Assembly (NCBI GenBank): GCA_030849945.1
Contig: JAVDKK010000001.1
Coordinates: 1,736,001 to 1,800,000, forward strand
Direction of reading: 5' to 3'
Length of the DNA: 64,000 nucleotides
Origin: Schauerella fraxinea
GTDB taxonomy: Bacteria; Pseudomonadota; Gammaproteobacteria; Burkholderiales; Burkholderiaceae_B
Shown: piece by piece, positions 41,253-50,284 of the stretch
Layout: the number at the start of each line of letters is the position of its first letter
Numbering within the stretch: position 1 is the first letter of the stretch
The notes under the pieces: generated by a model
Database searches by the model: none
What the model was told of the DNA's origin: nothing
The model's input: only the letters and a program-made list of their open reading frames with translations
Made by a program: the position numbers and the translations under genes

Positions 41253-42170
41253 ATGAAACGCCCCTTGAATTTGCGTCAGATCGAAGCCTTCAAGGCCGTC
41301 ATCGAGCACGGCTCCGTCAGCCGCGCCGCCCAGTCCCTGTTTGTGTCGCAGCCTGCGGTGAGCAAGCTGTTGACGCATTTGGAGGAAGAAACGGGCCTGT
41401 CGTTGTTCGACCGGACGCGCGGCAAACTGCTGCCGACGTATCACAGCAAGCTGCTCTACGAATCCATCGAACGCGTGTTTTCGGGCTTGCAGCAGATCGA
41501 ACAATCCGTGGACGCGATTCGTCGCGACGAACAGCGATCGCTGCGGGTTGGCGTAATGCCTGCTCTGTCCGGTTCGTTCATTCGCCGCGTGACGACGCGC
41601 TTTCTCGAGCAGCACCCCGGCGTTCGCGTCTCCATCGAGACCCGTGGATCGCGTTTCGTCGCCGATTGGTTGGTGGCGCGCAAGATCGATGTGGGGCTGA
41701 TCGTTCATGAGATGTACGGGGCAAACGTCAATGGCGAGCGCTTGATCCAGTCGCCCCTGGTTTGCGCGATGCATCCCAACCATGCGCTGGCCAACAAACG
41801 TGTCATCCGGCCGCGCGACCTGGACGGCGTGCCTTTCGTGGCGTTCAGTCCGGAAAGTCAGTCCTATCAATTGACGACTGCCGCGTTTCACGCAGCCGGT
41901 GCACGGCTCAATATCGTGCTCGACTGTTCGACCGCGCCAGGCGTGTGCGAATTCGTGGCCGATGGTCTTGGCGTATCGCTGATTCATCCGCTGTTTGCTC
42001 ATGGTATGCAGGCGCGCTTGAAGCTGCGCCGTTTCGACCCGGAATTGCTGTTCGACTTCTACATCTGCCGCAGTCAGGCCGTGCGCAACTCCGCGCTGAC
42101 CGAGGCGTTTATCGCCCAGGCGCGGGAAGTTGCCACGGAGCTGTGCTTCGGCAGTCTTAAGGGGCAGTAA
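41253..42170 (+). CDS. LysR-family regulator, NocR/OccR-like
   Basis: A 305-residue LysR regulator. MKRPLNLRQIEAFKAVIEHG with SVSRAAQSLFVSQPAVSKLL and HLEEETGLSLFDRTRGKLLP resembles the NocR/OccR regulators of opine catabolism. The effector domain starts near RSLRVGVMPALSGSFIRRV. It is divergent from the eight-gene oxidase/transporter operon and its end overlaps the convergent receptor gene by 14 bp. CTGATCT is repeated in the short divergent region and may be part of its binding site. Confidence 0.9.
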   Translation: MKRPLNLRQIEAFKAVIEHGSVSRAAQSLFVSQPAVSKLLTHLEEETGLSLFDRTRGKLLPTYHSKLLYESIERVFSGLQQIEQSVDAIRRDEQRSLRVGVMPALSGSFIRRVTTRFLEQHPGVRVSIETRGSRFVADWLVARKIDVGLIVHEMYGANVNGERLIQSPLVCAMHPNHALANKRVIRPRDLDGVPFVAFSPESQSYQLTTAAFHAAGARLNIVLDCSTAPGVCEFVADGLGVSLIHPLFAHGMQARLKLRRFDPELLFDFYICRSQAVRNSALTEAFIAQAREVATELCFGSLKGQ

Positions 42171-43725
42171 CCGTCGTGTTCTCGGTAATCGGCGGCGCAA
42201 GGTTCAGCGCGCCTTGCAGGTCGTAGCCGTACTTGACGCGAGGGGCATGCACCCACACCTGCTTGAGTCCGAAGAGCGGTACGGCGCAGACGTCGTTGTG
42301 AATGCTGGCCTGCGCTTCTTTCCAAAGCGCCAGTTGCTTGTTGGCATCCGGTTCGGTGCGCGCGGCCCGGATCGCGGTATCGGCGATGGCGCAATGTGAG
42401 AAGTTCGACATCGCGGTCGGCGCATCCACCGCGGAGGCCGAATCGAAGAACTCGTTGAGCCAGTTATCGGCATCCGGGTAACGTGCGGCACCGTAGAACA
42501 CCAGCGCACTGACGTCTTTGCGGCTTTGCGCTTGATACGTCGCGTGATCGACCACTTCCAGATTCAACTTGATGCCGGCTTTCGCGAGTTGCGATTGCAC
42601 GATCTCCATGATCGGCTGCTGCGCGGAAATGTTCGATACGATCGATTTGATCTCGATGCCGCCGGGAAAGCCCGCCTCGGTCAGCAGTTTCTTGGCACCC
42701 GCGACGTCGTATCGGTACTCGCCGGCCGAGCAATCGACGCCGAGATAACCGTTGGGGACGACGGAACAGGTCTTGGCTGCGACATCCGCGCCCACGTACC
42801 GCACGATCTCGTCGACGTTGATCGCCATGGCGAGCGCTTGCCGAACCTTGATGTTGTCCAGCGGTTTGATGTTGCGGTTGACGTGCAGCACGCGAAATTC
42901 CGAAGGCTCGAAGATGTCCACGGCCATGTCGCGTTTGCGTGCGCGTTCAACCCAGCGTTGCTCGCGCTTGCCCTGCATCAGGTCGATCTCGTTCGACGCG
43001 AACGCCAGGTCACGGGCGCTGTCGGACGGAATCATGCGGTAGACGATCGCGCCGATCTTGGGTTGACCGCGAAAGTATTGATCGTTGGCCGCGAGCTTCA
43101 CGTACTGCTGTGTGACGTGCTCGGCCAGCTTGAACGGGCCGGTGCCCACGGGCGCGTTGCCGAACTTGTCGCCCAGCGCCTCCGCTGCTTTCTTGCTCAC
43201 GATGTTGCCGCCGTGATAATTCGACACTCGGCCGAGAAAGGCGGCATCCGGATACTTCAGGGTGAAGCGAACCGTCAAGGGATCGACGGCTTCAACCTTG
43301 TCGATCATCGAGAAGGCGCCGGCAAAGCTGGATCGTTTGGGATCGGCCGCACGCTGGATGGAATACACCACGTCGTCTGCGGTAACGGTGCCATTGTCTC
43401 CGTGGAACTTCACGTTCGGTCGCAGGAAAAAGGTCCATTGCTTCTTGTCGGCGCTGGCCTCCCATCGTTCGGCAAGATCGGCCTCCAGCTTGGCGGGGTC
43501 GGCGCTGCCCGGCGGAAAACGCACCAATCCGTTGAACAGCATTTGCGCCACGCTTTTGTCTGCCGTGGAGGTCGCGCGATGCGGATCGAGGGTCGCAATG
43601 TCGCTGGCGTTGGAGCTGACACGTATTTCCTGCCGGGCCGCGGATTGAGCGTGCGCAAGGCTGCTGAAACCGGAAGCGGCGCCCAGCACTGCGAGCGTTA
43701 CGGCAGATAAAAGTCGACCTGTCAT
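42157..43725 (-). CDS. Peptide/opine ABC transporter substrate-binding protein (family 5)
   Basis: A 522-residue periplasmic receptor of the DppA/OppA family. The ATG at 43725 follows AGGGAAC and opens a signal peptide ending SSLAHAQ (residue 27). Family motifs include LDPHRATSTADKSVAQMLFN, LAERWEASADKKQWTFFLRP, FHGDNGTVTADDVVYSIQRA and GTGPFKLAEH. It is separated from its presumed permeases (35.4-37.2 kb) by the LysR gene and the oxidase genes, with which it shares strand. It would bind the conjugate imported for the oxidase system. Confidence 0.92.
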   Translation of the reverse strand: MTGRLLSAVTLAVLGAASGFSSLAHAQSAARQEIRVSSNASDIATLDPHRATSTADKSVAQMLFNGLVRFPPGSADPAKLEADLAERWEASADKKQWTFFLRPNVKFHGDNGTVTADDVVYSIQRAADPKRSSFAGAFSMIDKVEAVDPLTVRFTLKYPDAAFLGRVSNYHGGNIVSKKAAEALGDKFGNAPVGTGPFKLAEHVTQQYVKLAANDQYFRGQPKIGAIVYRMIPSDSARDLAFASNEIDLMQGKREQRWVERARKRDMAVDIFEPSEFRVLHVNRNIKPLDNIKVRQALAMAINVDEIVRYVGADVAAKTCSVVPNGYLGVDCSAGEYRYDVAGAKKLLTEAGFPGGIEIKSIVSNISAQQPIMEIVQSQLAKAGIKLNLEVVDHATYQAQSRKDVSALVFYGAARYPDADNWLNEFFDSASAVDAPTAMSNFSHCAIADTAIRAARTEPDANKQLALWKEAQASIHNDVCAVPLFGLKQVWVHAPRVKYGYDLQGALNLAPPITENTTVTAP

Positions 43726-43850
43726 GGTGTTCCCTGATCGGTGAGTCATGGATGGATGACGGTCACACTAGTGGTCAGGCGAACATGCTGTCAAAGTCCG
43801 TTTTATGCGTCTCGTATTCTGCAGGGTTATAACTTTGCCGCGCGGCCGCA

Positions 43851-43879
43851 GACGTGGCAGGAGGCGTTGGCGCCACGTC
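43851..43879. promoter_or_regulatory. Inverted repeat in 259-bp intergenic region
   Basis: GACGTGGC (43851-43858) and GCCACGTC (43872-43879) form a perfect 8-bp inverted repeat around a 13-nt loop. It lies about 105 bp after the end of the 14-gene operon and about 125 bp before the receptor gene at 43725. It may be a transcription terminator of the former or an operator of the latter. No gene is seen in 43726-43984. Confidence 0.45.
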
Positions 43880-43984
43880 AGGGTAATTACCGGCTCAAAT
43901 TAATTGCCCGATAGACAGCGCCTCGATCGCGATAATCGCTAGACGCATTGCAATGCAGGCCGCGCGAACGGGCCACGTGAAGGT

Positions 43985-45577
43985 TCAGCGACGCTTCGCG
44001 AGCTTGTTCGCCACCTGATAACCCGAGTTGCCGCCCAGTCCCGGCCCCGGATGGGTGGACGCGCCGATGTGAAAGACGTTGCCGTACGGCGTCTTGTGCC
44101 CGCCCACGCCATCCCGCTTGGCGAAGGGCCGAAACCAGAAAAATTGATCGGGTGAACAGATGCCGGCGTACGGATCGCCACCCACCAGATTGCAGTTCAT
44201 GGCTTCGAGATCGGCGGGGGAGTACGCCACCCGGCCCACGATGCAGGACGCGAGATCGGGCAGCACGCGTTCGAGGCGCTGTTGAATGCGATCGGCCATC
44301 GCGTCGCGGATGCGTGGGCTCCAGGTGCCATCGGGCTCGGGTGCGATCTCGCCTGCGGCGTCGCCGCGCACTTTTGACGGCATATCCTGCAACTGCAGCC
44401 ACAAGATCCATCCGCCTGCGGGTGCGCGGGTGGGATCGACGGCCACGGGTTGGCCGACCGCGATCGTGGGATAGCGTGGCAACTGGCCGTTGTTGGCTTC
44501 CACGACCGACAGGCAGACGTTCTCCATGCTTTCCGTCACATGCACCAGCGGTACGGAAAGCAGCTCGGCGTCCGGCCACGTGGGCGGACGGCTGAGCGAG
44601 AAGTGAATCTGCATGCCGCCTCGGCCGTACCGGTATGCCGCAGCACCGTCGCGTACGGCTTGCGGCGCTTGCGGCAGGAGGTCGCCGTACAACTGCGTGG
44701 GCGTGACGTTGCACACGACCGATTCGCTGCAGAGATAATCGTGGCCGTTGGCGCGCACCCCTACCGCGGTGTTGCCCGTGAGCAAGACGCGCTCGACGTG
44801 CGCGCCGGTGCTGAGTTGGCCGCCATGTTTGCGGATGATGGCAGCCAGACCTTCCACCAGTTTTTCGCCACCGCCTTCGACGACCGGCATCCCGCCGGCG
44901 GTGACGGCTGCGAAGGTGACCTTGCCGATCAGGGCCGACGTGGCGTCGTCGGGACCGATGCCGCTGTGCAGCACCCACGGCGCGAGCAGGGCGCGTGAGG
45001 TAGGCGAGGTAAACGTGCGTTCGGACCAGCGCCGAAAGCTCTCCAGCGATTCCGAAGCGAAGCCGAGCAACCCGCCGATGCCGCGTGCGCGCCAGGCACC
45101 GAACAACGTGCGCAGGAGTTTGAAGCCGTAGGGGTCTTCGCCGAGCAACCCAAACGTGAGTTGCGCATCGCGCTGGAACAACTGATTGGCGAAGGTGGCG
45201 AAAGCGTCGCCATCGCCGGGTGCCAGGCGGTTCATGCGCGCGGCGGTATCGGCGATGTCGTGGGTGAGCGCCAGATGCGCCCCATCGGGCGTGACGATGC
45301 CGGTGGTATAGCGGTTGCTCGGAAAGCGTACGCCGGCCGCGGCGAGGTCGTCCTTGAGTTCGGCGTAGCCCGGGCTGGCCATGAAGAGCGGATACCAGGA
45401 CGACAGCGTTTCATGGCGATAGCCGGGAAACAATTCCACCGTGCGGATGCATCCCCCAAGGGTGTCGTTGCGCTCGAACACGTGGACCGTCTTGCCGCGT
45501 TTGGCGAGTACGGCGGCGCACACCAGCGCGTTGATGCCGCTACCGACAATGATGATCTGAGGCGAGGCGGTCTGCAT
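43985..45577 (-). CDS. NAD(P)/FAD-dependent oxidoreductase, phytoene-desaturase-like (CrtI family)
   Basis: A 530-residue flavoprotein. The N-terminal FAD motif PQIIIVGSGINALVCAAVLA, with HVFERNDTLGGCIRTVELFP, and the C-terminal CrtI-type motif STHPGPGLGGNSGYQVANKL identify the phytoene dehydrogenase/retinol saturase-like group (COG1233). These enzymes desaturate, saturate or isomerise hydrophobic substrates. No carotenoid genes are nearby. It is the last gene of the 14-gene operon, 22 bp after the cyclase-family gene. The ATG at 45577 is preferred to a TTG at 45610. It may dehydrogenate an alicyclic ring intermediate. Confidence 0.87.
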   Translation of the reverse strand: MQTASPQIIIVGSGINALVCAAVLAKRGKTVHVFERNDTLGGCIRTVELFPGYRHETLSSWYPLFMASPGYAELKDDLAAAGVRFPSNRYTTGIVTPDGAHLALTHDIADTAARMNRLAPGDGDAFATFANQLFQRDAQLTFGLLGEDPYGFKLLRTLFGAWRARGIGGLLGFASESLESFRRWSERTFTSPTSRALLAPWVLHSGIGPDDATSALIGKVTFAAVTAGGMPVVEGGGEKLVEGLAAIIRKHGGQLSTGAHVERVLLTGNTAVGVRANGHDYLCSESVVCNVTPTQLYGDLLPQAPQAVRDGAAAYRYGRGGMQIHFSLSRPPTWPDAELLSVPLVHVTESMENVCLSVVEANNGQLPRYPTIAVGQPVAVDPTRAPAGGWILWLQLQDMPSKVRGDAAGEIAPEPDGTWSPRIRDAMADRIQQRLERVLPDLASCIVGRVAYSPADLEAMNCNLVGGDPYAGICSPDQFFWFRPFAKRDGVGGHKTPYGNVFHIGASTHPGPGLGGNSGYQVANKLAKRR

Positions 45578-45599
45578 CAAGGGTGTCTGCCTGAAAGGG

Positions 45600-46379
45600 T
45601 TAGGGGACAAGCGCCAGCACGCGCAATGGCGAGCCTGAGCCGCGCTGGATTTTCAGGGGCGCGGCAATGATCACCGCACCCACGGCGGGCAGTTGGTCCA
45701 GGTTGTTCAGGCACTGCAAACCGTAGCGATTAGCGCCGTGCATCAATGTGTGGCACGGATAGGCGGTGGGCCACGCATACGATTGCCCGGCATCGGTATT
45801 GATGGTTTCGACGCCGAAGCCATGCACGTCGCGTTCGCGGATCAACCACTCGACGGTTTCCTGCGTTGGCCCGGGCGTGTGTGCGCCGTCTTCTTTCATG
45901 TTCAAGAACGCAGCAGGATCGTTTACGCGCTGCGACCAGCCGGTTTGAAACAGTACCCAGGCACCGGCCGGAATGCGGCCATGTTGGGCTTCCCATTTTT
46001 CCAGGAATGCCACGGTCAACAACCAGTCTTCATCGCGGGCGACCTCGGCGCGTGCATCGATCACCACGGCAGGCGCGATGAAGTTCTTGGGATCGATCGT
46101 GTCGACGGTATTGTTCGGATGATCGCGGCCGCTGATCCAGTGGGCGGGCGCATCGAAGTGCGTGCCGGTGTGTTCGCCGCACGTGAAGTTGTTCCAGTAC
46201 CAGCCCGGACCGGCATCGTCGTATTCCGAGATCTTGTCGATCTTGAAACCGGTGACCTGACCGAACTGCGGCGGCAACTGCAACGATGGAAATTCGGGCG
46301 AGAGCGTATGCGTCAGATCGATCAGGCGCAGGTCGCCGGTGGCCAATTGCTGCATGAAGGTGAGGGTGGCGTCGGTCAT
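45600..46379 (-). CDS. Cyclase-family metal-dependent hydrolase (kynurenine formamidase/isatin hydrolase-like)
   Basis: A 259-residue protein of the cyclase family. The metal-binding hallmark HTGTHFDAPAH occupies residues 70-80, with a conserved N-terminus (LRLIDLTHTLSPEFPSLQL) and WVLFQTGWSQRVND. Relatives hydrolyse N-formylkynurenine, isatin or other lactam/amide bonds using Mn or Zn. Within the operon it could open a ring or amide in the degraded compound. It lies 31 bp after the MHS carrier gene and 22 bp before the CrtI-like gene. Confidence 0.88.
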   Translation of the reverse strand: MTDATLTFMQQLATGDLRLIDLTHTLSPEFPSLQLPPQFGQVTGFKIDKISEYDDAGPGWYWNNFTCGEHTGTHFDAPAHWISGRDHPNNTVDTIDPKNFIAPAVVIDARAEVARDEDWLLTVAFLEKWEAQHGRIPAGAWVLFQTGWSQRVNDPAAFLNMKEDGAHTPGPTQETVEWLIRERDVHGFGVETINTDAGQSYAWPTAYPCHTLMHGANRYGLQCLNNLDQLPAVGAVIIAAPLKIQRGSGSPLRVLALVP

Positions 46380-46410
46380 GGGGCGATCTCCAAATCGAAA
46401 GGGGCGTGCA

Positions 46411-47721
46411 TCACACGTTGCGCGTCATGCCGCGCGAATACAGCACGGCGGCGGTGGTGACGGCGGCGAGAAAGATCAGATAGAGCGATACCGGCCAGGC
46501 GGCCTGGTAATGCGCCAGCAAGGCGGTGGCGATGAACGGCGCAAAGCCGCCGCCGACCACCGACGCGATTTCGCGGCCGATCGAGATGCCGGAATACCGC
46601 ACGTCGGTGGAAAACAGTTCGGTGTAGAAGCTGGGTTGCGTGCCGATCATCGCGGCATGGCACACCGTGTTGGCCAGTACGAATGCGAGGATGACCAACG
46701 TCGTGTCCTTGGTGGCGATCATCCAGAAAAAAGGAAACGCCACAATCATCAGACCGATGGTGCCCATGAGGTATACCGGCCGGCGGCCGATGCGATCCGA
46801 GAGCGCACCGTAGGCGATCATGGCGGGCAGGGCGAGCGTCATGGAGACCATGACGCCGGCGAGCATCACGGTATTCGATACGCCAATGTATTTGCCGTAG
46901 GCCAACGAGAAGGCGAGAAAAATGTACGAGCCGCCGCTTTCGGCGATACGCAGGCCCATGCCCACCAGCATGCCCTTGGGGTGCTCTTTGAACGCACGCA
47001 GCCAGGGCATGTCCGCTTTCTTGGCGGCGTGCTTGCCTGACTTCTCGGCCTTCTCGGCTTTGCTGAAATCTTCGGTCTCCGGCAGCTTGTGACGAATGTA
47101 GGCGCCTACGCCGAAGAGCACCACACTGCCCAGAAACGGCAGTCGCCAGCCCCACGAGAGAAAATCTTCCGGCGGCAATTGTTGAACGGCGAGAAAGGCC
47201 GCGGCCGACAACACGAAGCCGCCTGCCACGCCAGCCTGACTCCAGGCGGCGTAGAACCCGCGCCGATGCGCGGGCGCATTCTCGGAGATGATCAACACCC
47301 CGCCGCCCCATTCGCCACCCGCCGCCATGCCTTGCAGGAGGCGCAGCATGACGAGGCCGATCGGCGCCCAGATGCCGATCGTGGCATAGGTGGGCAAGAG
47401 GCCGATGAGAAACGTGGAGGCGCCCATAATGAATAGTGTGGCGACCAGTGCCGTGCGTCGGCCGATGCGATCGCCGATGTGGCCGAAGATCACCGCGCCG
47501 AAGGGGCGCGCGATGAAGCCGACGGCAAAGCCGGCGAAGGCGGCCAGCGTGCCGGTAAGCGGATCGGTGCCGACGGGAAAAAACAGTTGCCCGAACACGA
47601 GCGCGGCGGCCGTGCCGTACAGGAAGAAGTCATACCATTCCAAGGCATTGCCGGCGACGGAGGCGGCAACGATTTTGCGAAGACTGACCGGTTTCCCGGA
47701 ACCTGCGACCACTGTGCTCAC
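46411..47721 (-). CDS. MFS transporter, metabolite:H+ symporter (MHS) family
   Basis: A 436-residue, 12-helix permease. The MHS signature is clear: SLRKIVAASVAGNALEWYDF, GFIARPFGAVIFGHIGDRIG and RRTALVATLFIMG. Relatives (ShiA, KgtP, ProP) take up shikimate, 2-oxoglutarate, dicarboxylates or aromatic acids. It is located in the 14-gene operon beside a complete branched-chain-type ABC importer, so two uptake routes for the same or related compounds are co-expressed. Length and helices look intact. Confidence 0.92.
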   Translation of the reverse strand: MSTVVAGSGKPVSLRKIVAASVAGNALEWYDFFLYGTAAALVFGQLFFPVGTDPLTGTLAAFAGFAVGFIARPFGAVIFGHIGDRIGRRTALVATLFIMGASTFLIGLLPTYATIGIWAPIGLVMLRLLQGMAAGGEWGGGVLIISENAPAHRRGFYAAWSQAGVAGGFVLSAAAFLAVQQLPPEDFLSWGWRLPFLGSVVLFGVGAYIRHKLPETEDFSKAEKAEKSGKHAAKKADMPWLRAFKEHPKGMLVGMGLRIAESGGSYIFLAFSLAYGKYIGVSNTVMLAGVMVSMTLALPAMIAYGALSDRIGRRPVYLMGTIGLMIVAFPFFWMIATKDTTLVILAFVLANTVCHAAMIGTQPSFYTELFSTDVRYSGISIGREIASVVGGGFAPFIATALLAHYQAAWPVSLYLIFLAAVTTAAVLYSRGMTRNV

Positions 47722-47749
47722 GACTGTTCCCTTCTCGGTTGATGAGGCG

Positions 47750-48490
47750 TTAAATCGCCGGGGTCACGGGCTTGCCGTGCCCCAGATAGATATCGATAAC
47801 CTTCGGGTTTTGCGCGACGTTGGCAGCCGGCCCTTCGAGCGTGACGGCACCGAGTTCGAGCACGTAGGCGTAGTCGGCAATCTTGAGTGCCGCGCGGGCG
47901 TTCTGCTCCACCAGCAGGATCGAAACGCCGCGGCGGCGCAGCTCGACGACGATGTTGAGCACCTCCCCCACGATCCGCGGCGCCAGGCCCAGGCTGGGTT
48001 CGTCGAGCATCAACAACGTGGGGCGCGCCATGAGGGCACGGCCCAACGCCAACATTTGGCGTTCGCCGCCCGATAGCGTGGCTGCCAGTTGGCCGCGGCG
48101 CTCGCGCAACCGCGGGAACAGCTCGTATACCTCTTGCATGCTTGCGGCCTGATCGCGATGGCCGGTGCGGTAGCGATGAAAACTGCCTAGTGCGAGATTG
48201 TCTTCGACGGTCATCTCGCCGAAGAGCTCACGTTTTTCGGGCACGAGGTTCATGCCGGCGGCGACCATGTCTTCGACTTCGGCGTGGACGAACGGCCGGT
48301 CATTGAAGACGATGTCGCCACGCGAGGGCAGCATGCCCATGATGGCCGAGAGCAGGGTGGTCTTGCCGGCCCCGTTGGGTCCGATCACGGTAACGATCTG
48401 GCCGCGGCCCACGGTGAGATCGACGCCGCCGACGGCAGTGATGTTGTCGTAGGCCACCTGCAAGCCGCGTACGGTGAGTAGATCGCTCAT
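47750..48490 (-). CDS. Branched-chain-type ABC transporter ATP-binding protein, LivF-like
   Basis: A 246-residue ATPase: Walker A GPNGAGKTTLL, signature LSGGERQMLALGRALM, Walker B LLMLDEPSLGLAP, switch histidine region SILLVEQNARAALKIADYAY. This is the LivF pattern. Its ATG directly follows the TAA of the LivM-LivG fusion gene. It works with the fused ATPase domain upstream to drive uptake of an amphipathic or aromatic acid rather than necessarily leucine. Confidence 0.93.
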   Translation of the reverse strand: MSDLLTVRGLQVAYDNITAVGGVDLTVGRGQIVTVIGPNGAGKTTLLSAIMGMLPSRGDIVFNDRPFVHAEVEDMVAAGMNLVPEKRELFGEMTVEDNLALGSFHRYRTGHRDQAASMQEVYELFPRLRERRGQLAATLSGGERQMLALGRALMARPTLLMLDEPSLGLAPRIVGEVLNIVVELRRRGVSILLVEQNARAALKIADYAYVLELGAVTLEGPAANVAQNPKVIDIYLGHGKPVTPAI

Positions 48491-50284
48491 TTAATCCACG
48501 CCTCCCAGATAAGCATCGAGCACGGCGGGGTTCTCGCGAATCTCGGCAGGCAAGCCCTCGGCGATCTTCTCGCCGAAGTCCATGACGACGATGCGATCGA
48601 CCAACCCCATCACGAATTCCATGTCGTGTTCGACGAGCAGGATGGCCATGCCTTCGTCCTTCAGGCGTCGCAGCAGTTGCGCCAAAGCCTGCTTCTCGAG
48701 ATAACGCAGGCCGGCAGCCGGTTCGTCGAGCAAGAGCACGGCGGGGTCGGACGTGAGCGCACGGGCGATCTCGAGAATGCGTTGCTGTCCCAATGACAGT
48801 GAACCGGCCTCGTCATGCATGTGCGCGGCCAGGCCGACACGTTCGATGTGCTGCGCGGCGCAGGCCAGCAGTTGCGCTTCCTCGCTGCGGTCCAGGCGCC
48901 ATGCCGAAGACAGGATGCCTTTGTGCCCGCGCAAGTGCGCACCGATGGCGACGTTCTCCAGCACACTCATCTTGCTCAGCAGGCGCACATGCTGGAACGT
49001 GCGCGACAGGCCCATGCGTGCGATATTGCGCGCACCGAGCCCGGTCACATCGCGACCTAGAAATGCCACGCGCCCGGATGTGGGCGTATCCACACCCGAG
49101 AGTTGATTGAAGAAGGTGCTTTTGCCGGCACCGTTGGGGCCGATCAACGCCAGGATTTCGCCGGCATGCACATCCAGGCTCATGGCGTTGTTGGCGATCA
49201 GGCCGCCGAACTTGCGGGTGATGCGATCGGCTTGCAGCACGACGTCGCCGCGCGTGGGCATGGGTTTCGCGGGCAGCGGCGGCGCGTTGAGATCGATGGC
49301 ACGGGGGGCGCGGCGCACCGGCACCCACTTGGCGATCAACGGCCACAGTCCGCCGCGGGCACGGTGCAGCAACAGCACCATCCCAAAGCCGAACACAATG
49401 ATTTCAAAGTTGCCGGTTTGCCCCAACAGCCTCGGCAACCAGTCTTGCAGCCATTGCTTGAGCAGCGTGAACAGGCCTGCGCCCACGATAGCGCCCCACA
49501 CATGGCCCGCGCCGCCGATCACCGCCATGAACAGATACTCAATGCCCATCTGCAGGCCGAATGGCTGCGGATTGACGAAGCGCTGCATGTGGGCGTATAG
49601 CCAGCCCGATGCACTGGCCTGGAGCGCGGCCACGAGGAAAATGATGACGCGCGAGCGAGCCGTGTTCACGCCCATGGATTCGGCCATGATGCGCCCGCCC
49701 TTGAGCGCGCGGATCGCACGGCCTTCCCGCGAGTCGAGCAGATTTTGCGTCGACCAGAGCGCAAGCAGCATGAATGCCCAGATCAGGTAGAAGATCCGCT
49801 CGCCGGTATTGAGCGGGATGCCGAAGAGGGAGATCACCGGGATATTGGGCAAGCCCGTATGGCCGCCGAAGCCTTCAACCGAACCGAACGCGTAATACAA
49901 GCTCAAGCCCCAGGCGATCGTGCCCAGCGGCAGAAAGTGGCCGGAAAGGCTCAAGGTGATCGCACCAAGCAGCCACGCGACGACCAGCGTGATCGCCAAT
50001 CCCACGAGCAACGTGATCCAGGGCGACGCGCCCAGCCATGCGATCCATGCGGGCAGCGTATCGCTTTGCGTGGTGAGGATGGCGGTGGTGTAGGCGCCCA
50101 GACCGACGAACGCGGCTTGCCCGAAGCTCGTGAGCCCACCCACGCCGGTGAGCAGCACCAGCCCTAAGGCAACCATCGCATACAGCCCGATGTAGTTGAG
50201 CAGGGTGACGTAGAACGGCGGCAGCACCAGGGGCGCCACGGCCAGCAACGCCAGGAATATCAAGATGAGGCGGCGCGGCGTCAT
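48491..50284 (-). CDS. Fused branched-chain-type ABC permease and ATPase (LivM-LivG)
   Basis: A 597-residue fusion. Residues 1-310 are a LivM permease (LLTGVGGLTSFGQAAFVGLG, then the EAA-like SREGRAIRALKGGRIMAESM) with about eight to ten helices. Residues 347-597 are a LivG ATPase with Walker A GPNGAGKST at 382-390, signature LSLGQQRILEIARALTSDPA and Walker B VLLLDEPAAGLRYL. Such fusions are frequent in Burkholderiales. Its start overlaps the LivH stop by 4 bp. It provides half of the pore and half of the ATPase dimer. Confidence 0.93.
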   Translation of the reverse strand: MTPRRLILIFLALLAVAPLVLPPFYVTLLNYIGLYAMVALGLVLLTGVGGLTSFGQAAFVGLGAYTTAILTTQSDTLPAWIAWLGASPWITLLVGLAITLVVAWLLGAITLSLSGHFLPLGTIAWGLSLYYAFGSVEGFGGHTGLPNIPVISLFGIPLNTGERIFYLIWAFMLLALWSTQNLLDSREGRAIRALKGGRIMAESMGVNTARSRVIIFLVAALQASASGWLYAHMQRFVNPQPFGLQMGIEYLFMAVIGGAGHVWGAIVGAGLFTLLKQWLQDWLPRLLGQTGNFEIIVFGFGMVLLLHRARGGLWPLIAKWVPVRRAPRAIDLNAPPLPAKPMPTRGDVVLQADRITRKFGGLIANNAMSLDVHAGEILALIGPNGAGKSTFFNQLSGVDTPTSGRVAFLGRDVTGLGARNIARMGLSRTFQHVRLLSKMSVLENVAIGAHLRGHKGILSSAWRLDRSEEAQLLACAAQHIERVGLAAHMHDEAGSLSLGQQRILEIARALTSDPAVLLLDEPAAGLRYLEKQALAQLLRRLKDEGMAILLVEHDMEFVMGLVDRIVVMDFGEKIAEGLPAEIRENPAVLDAYLGGVD

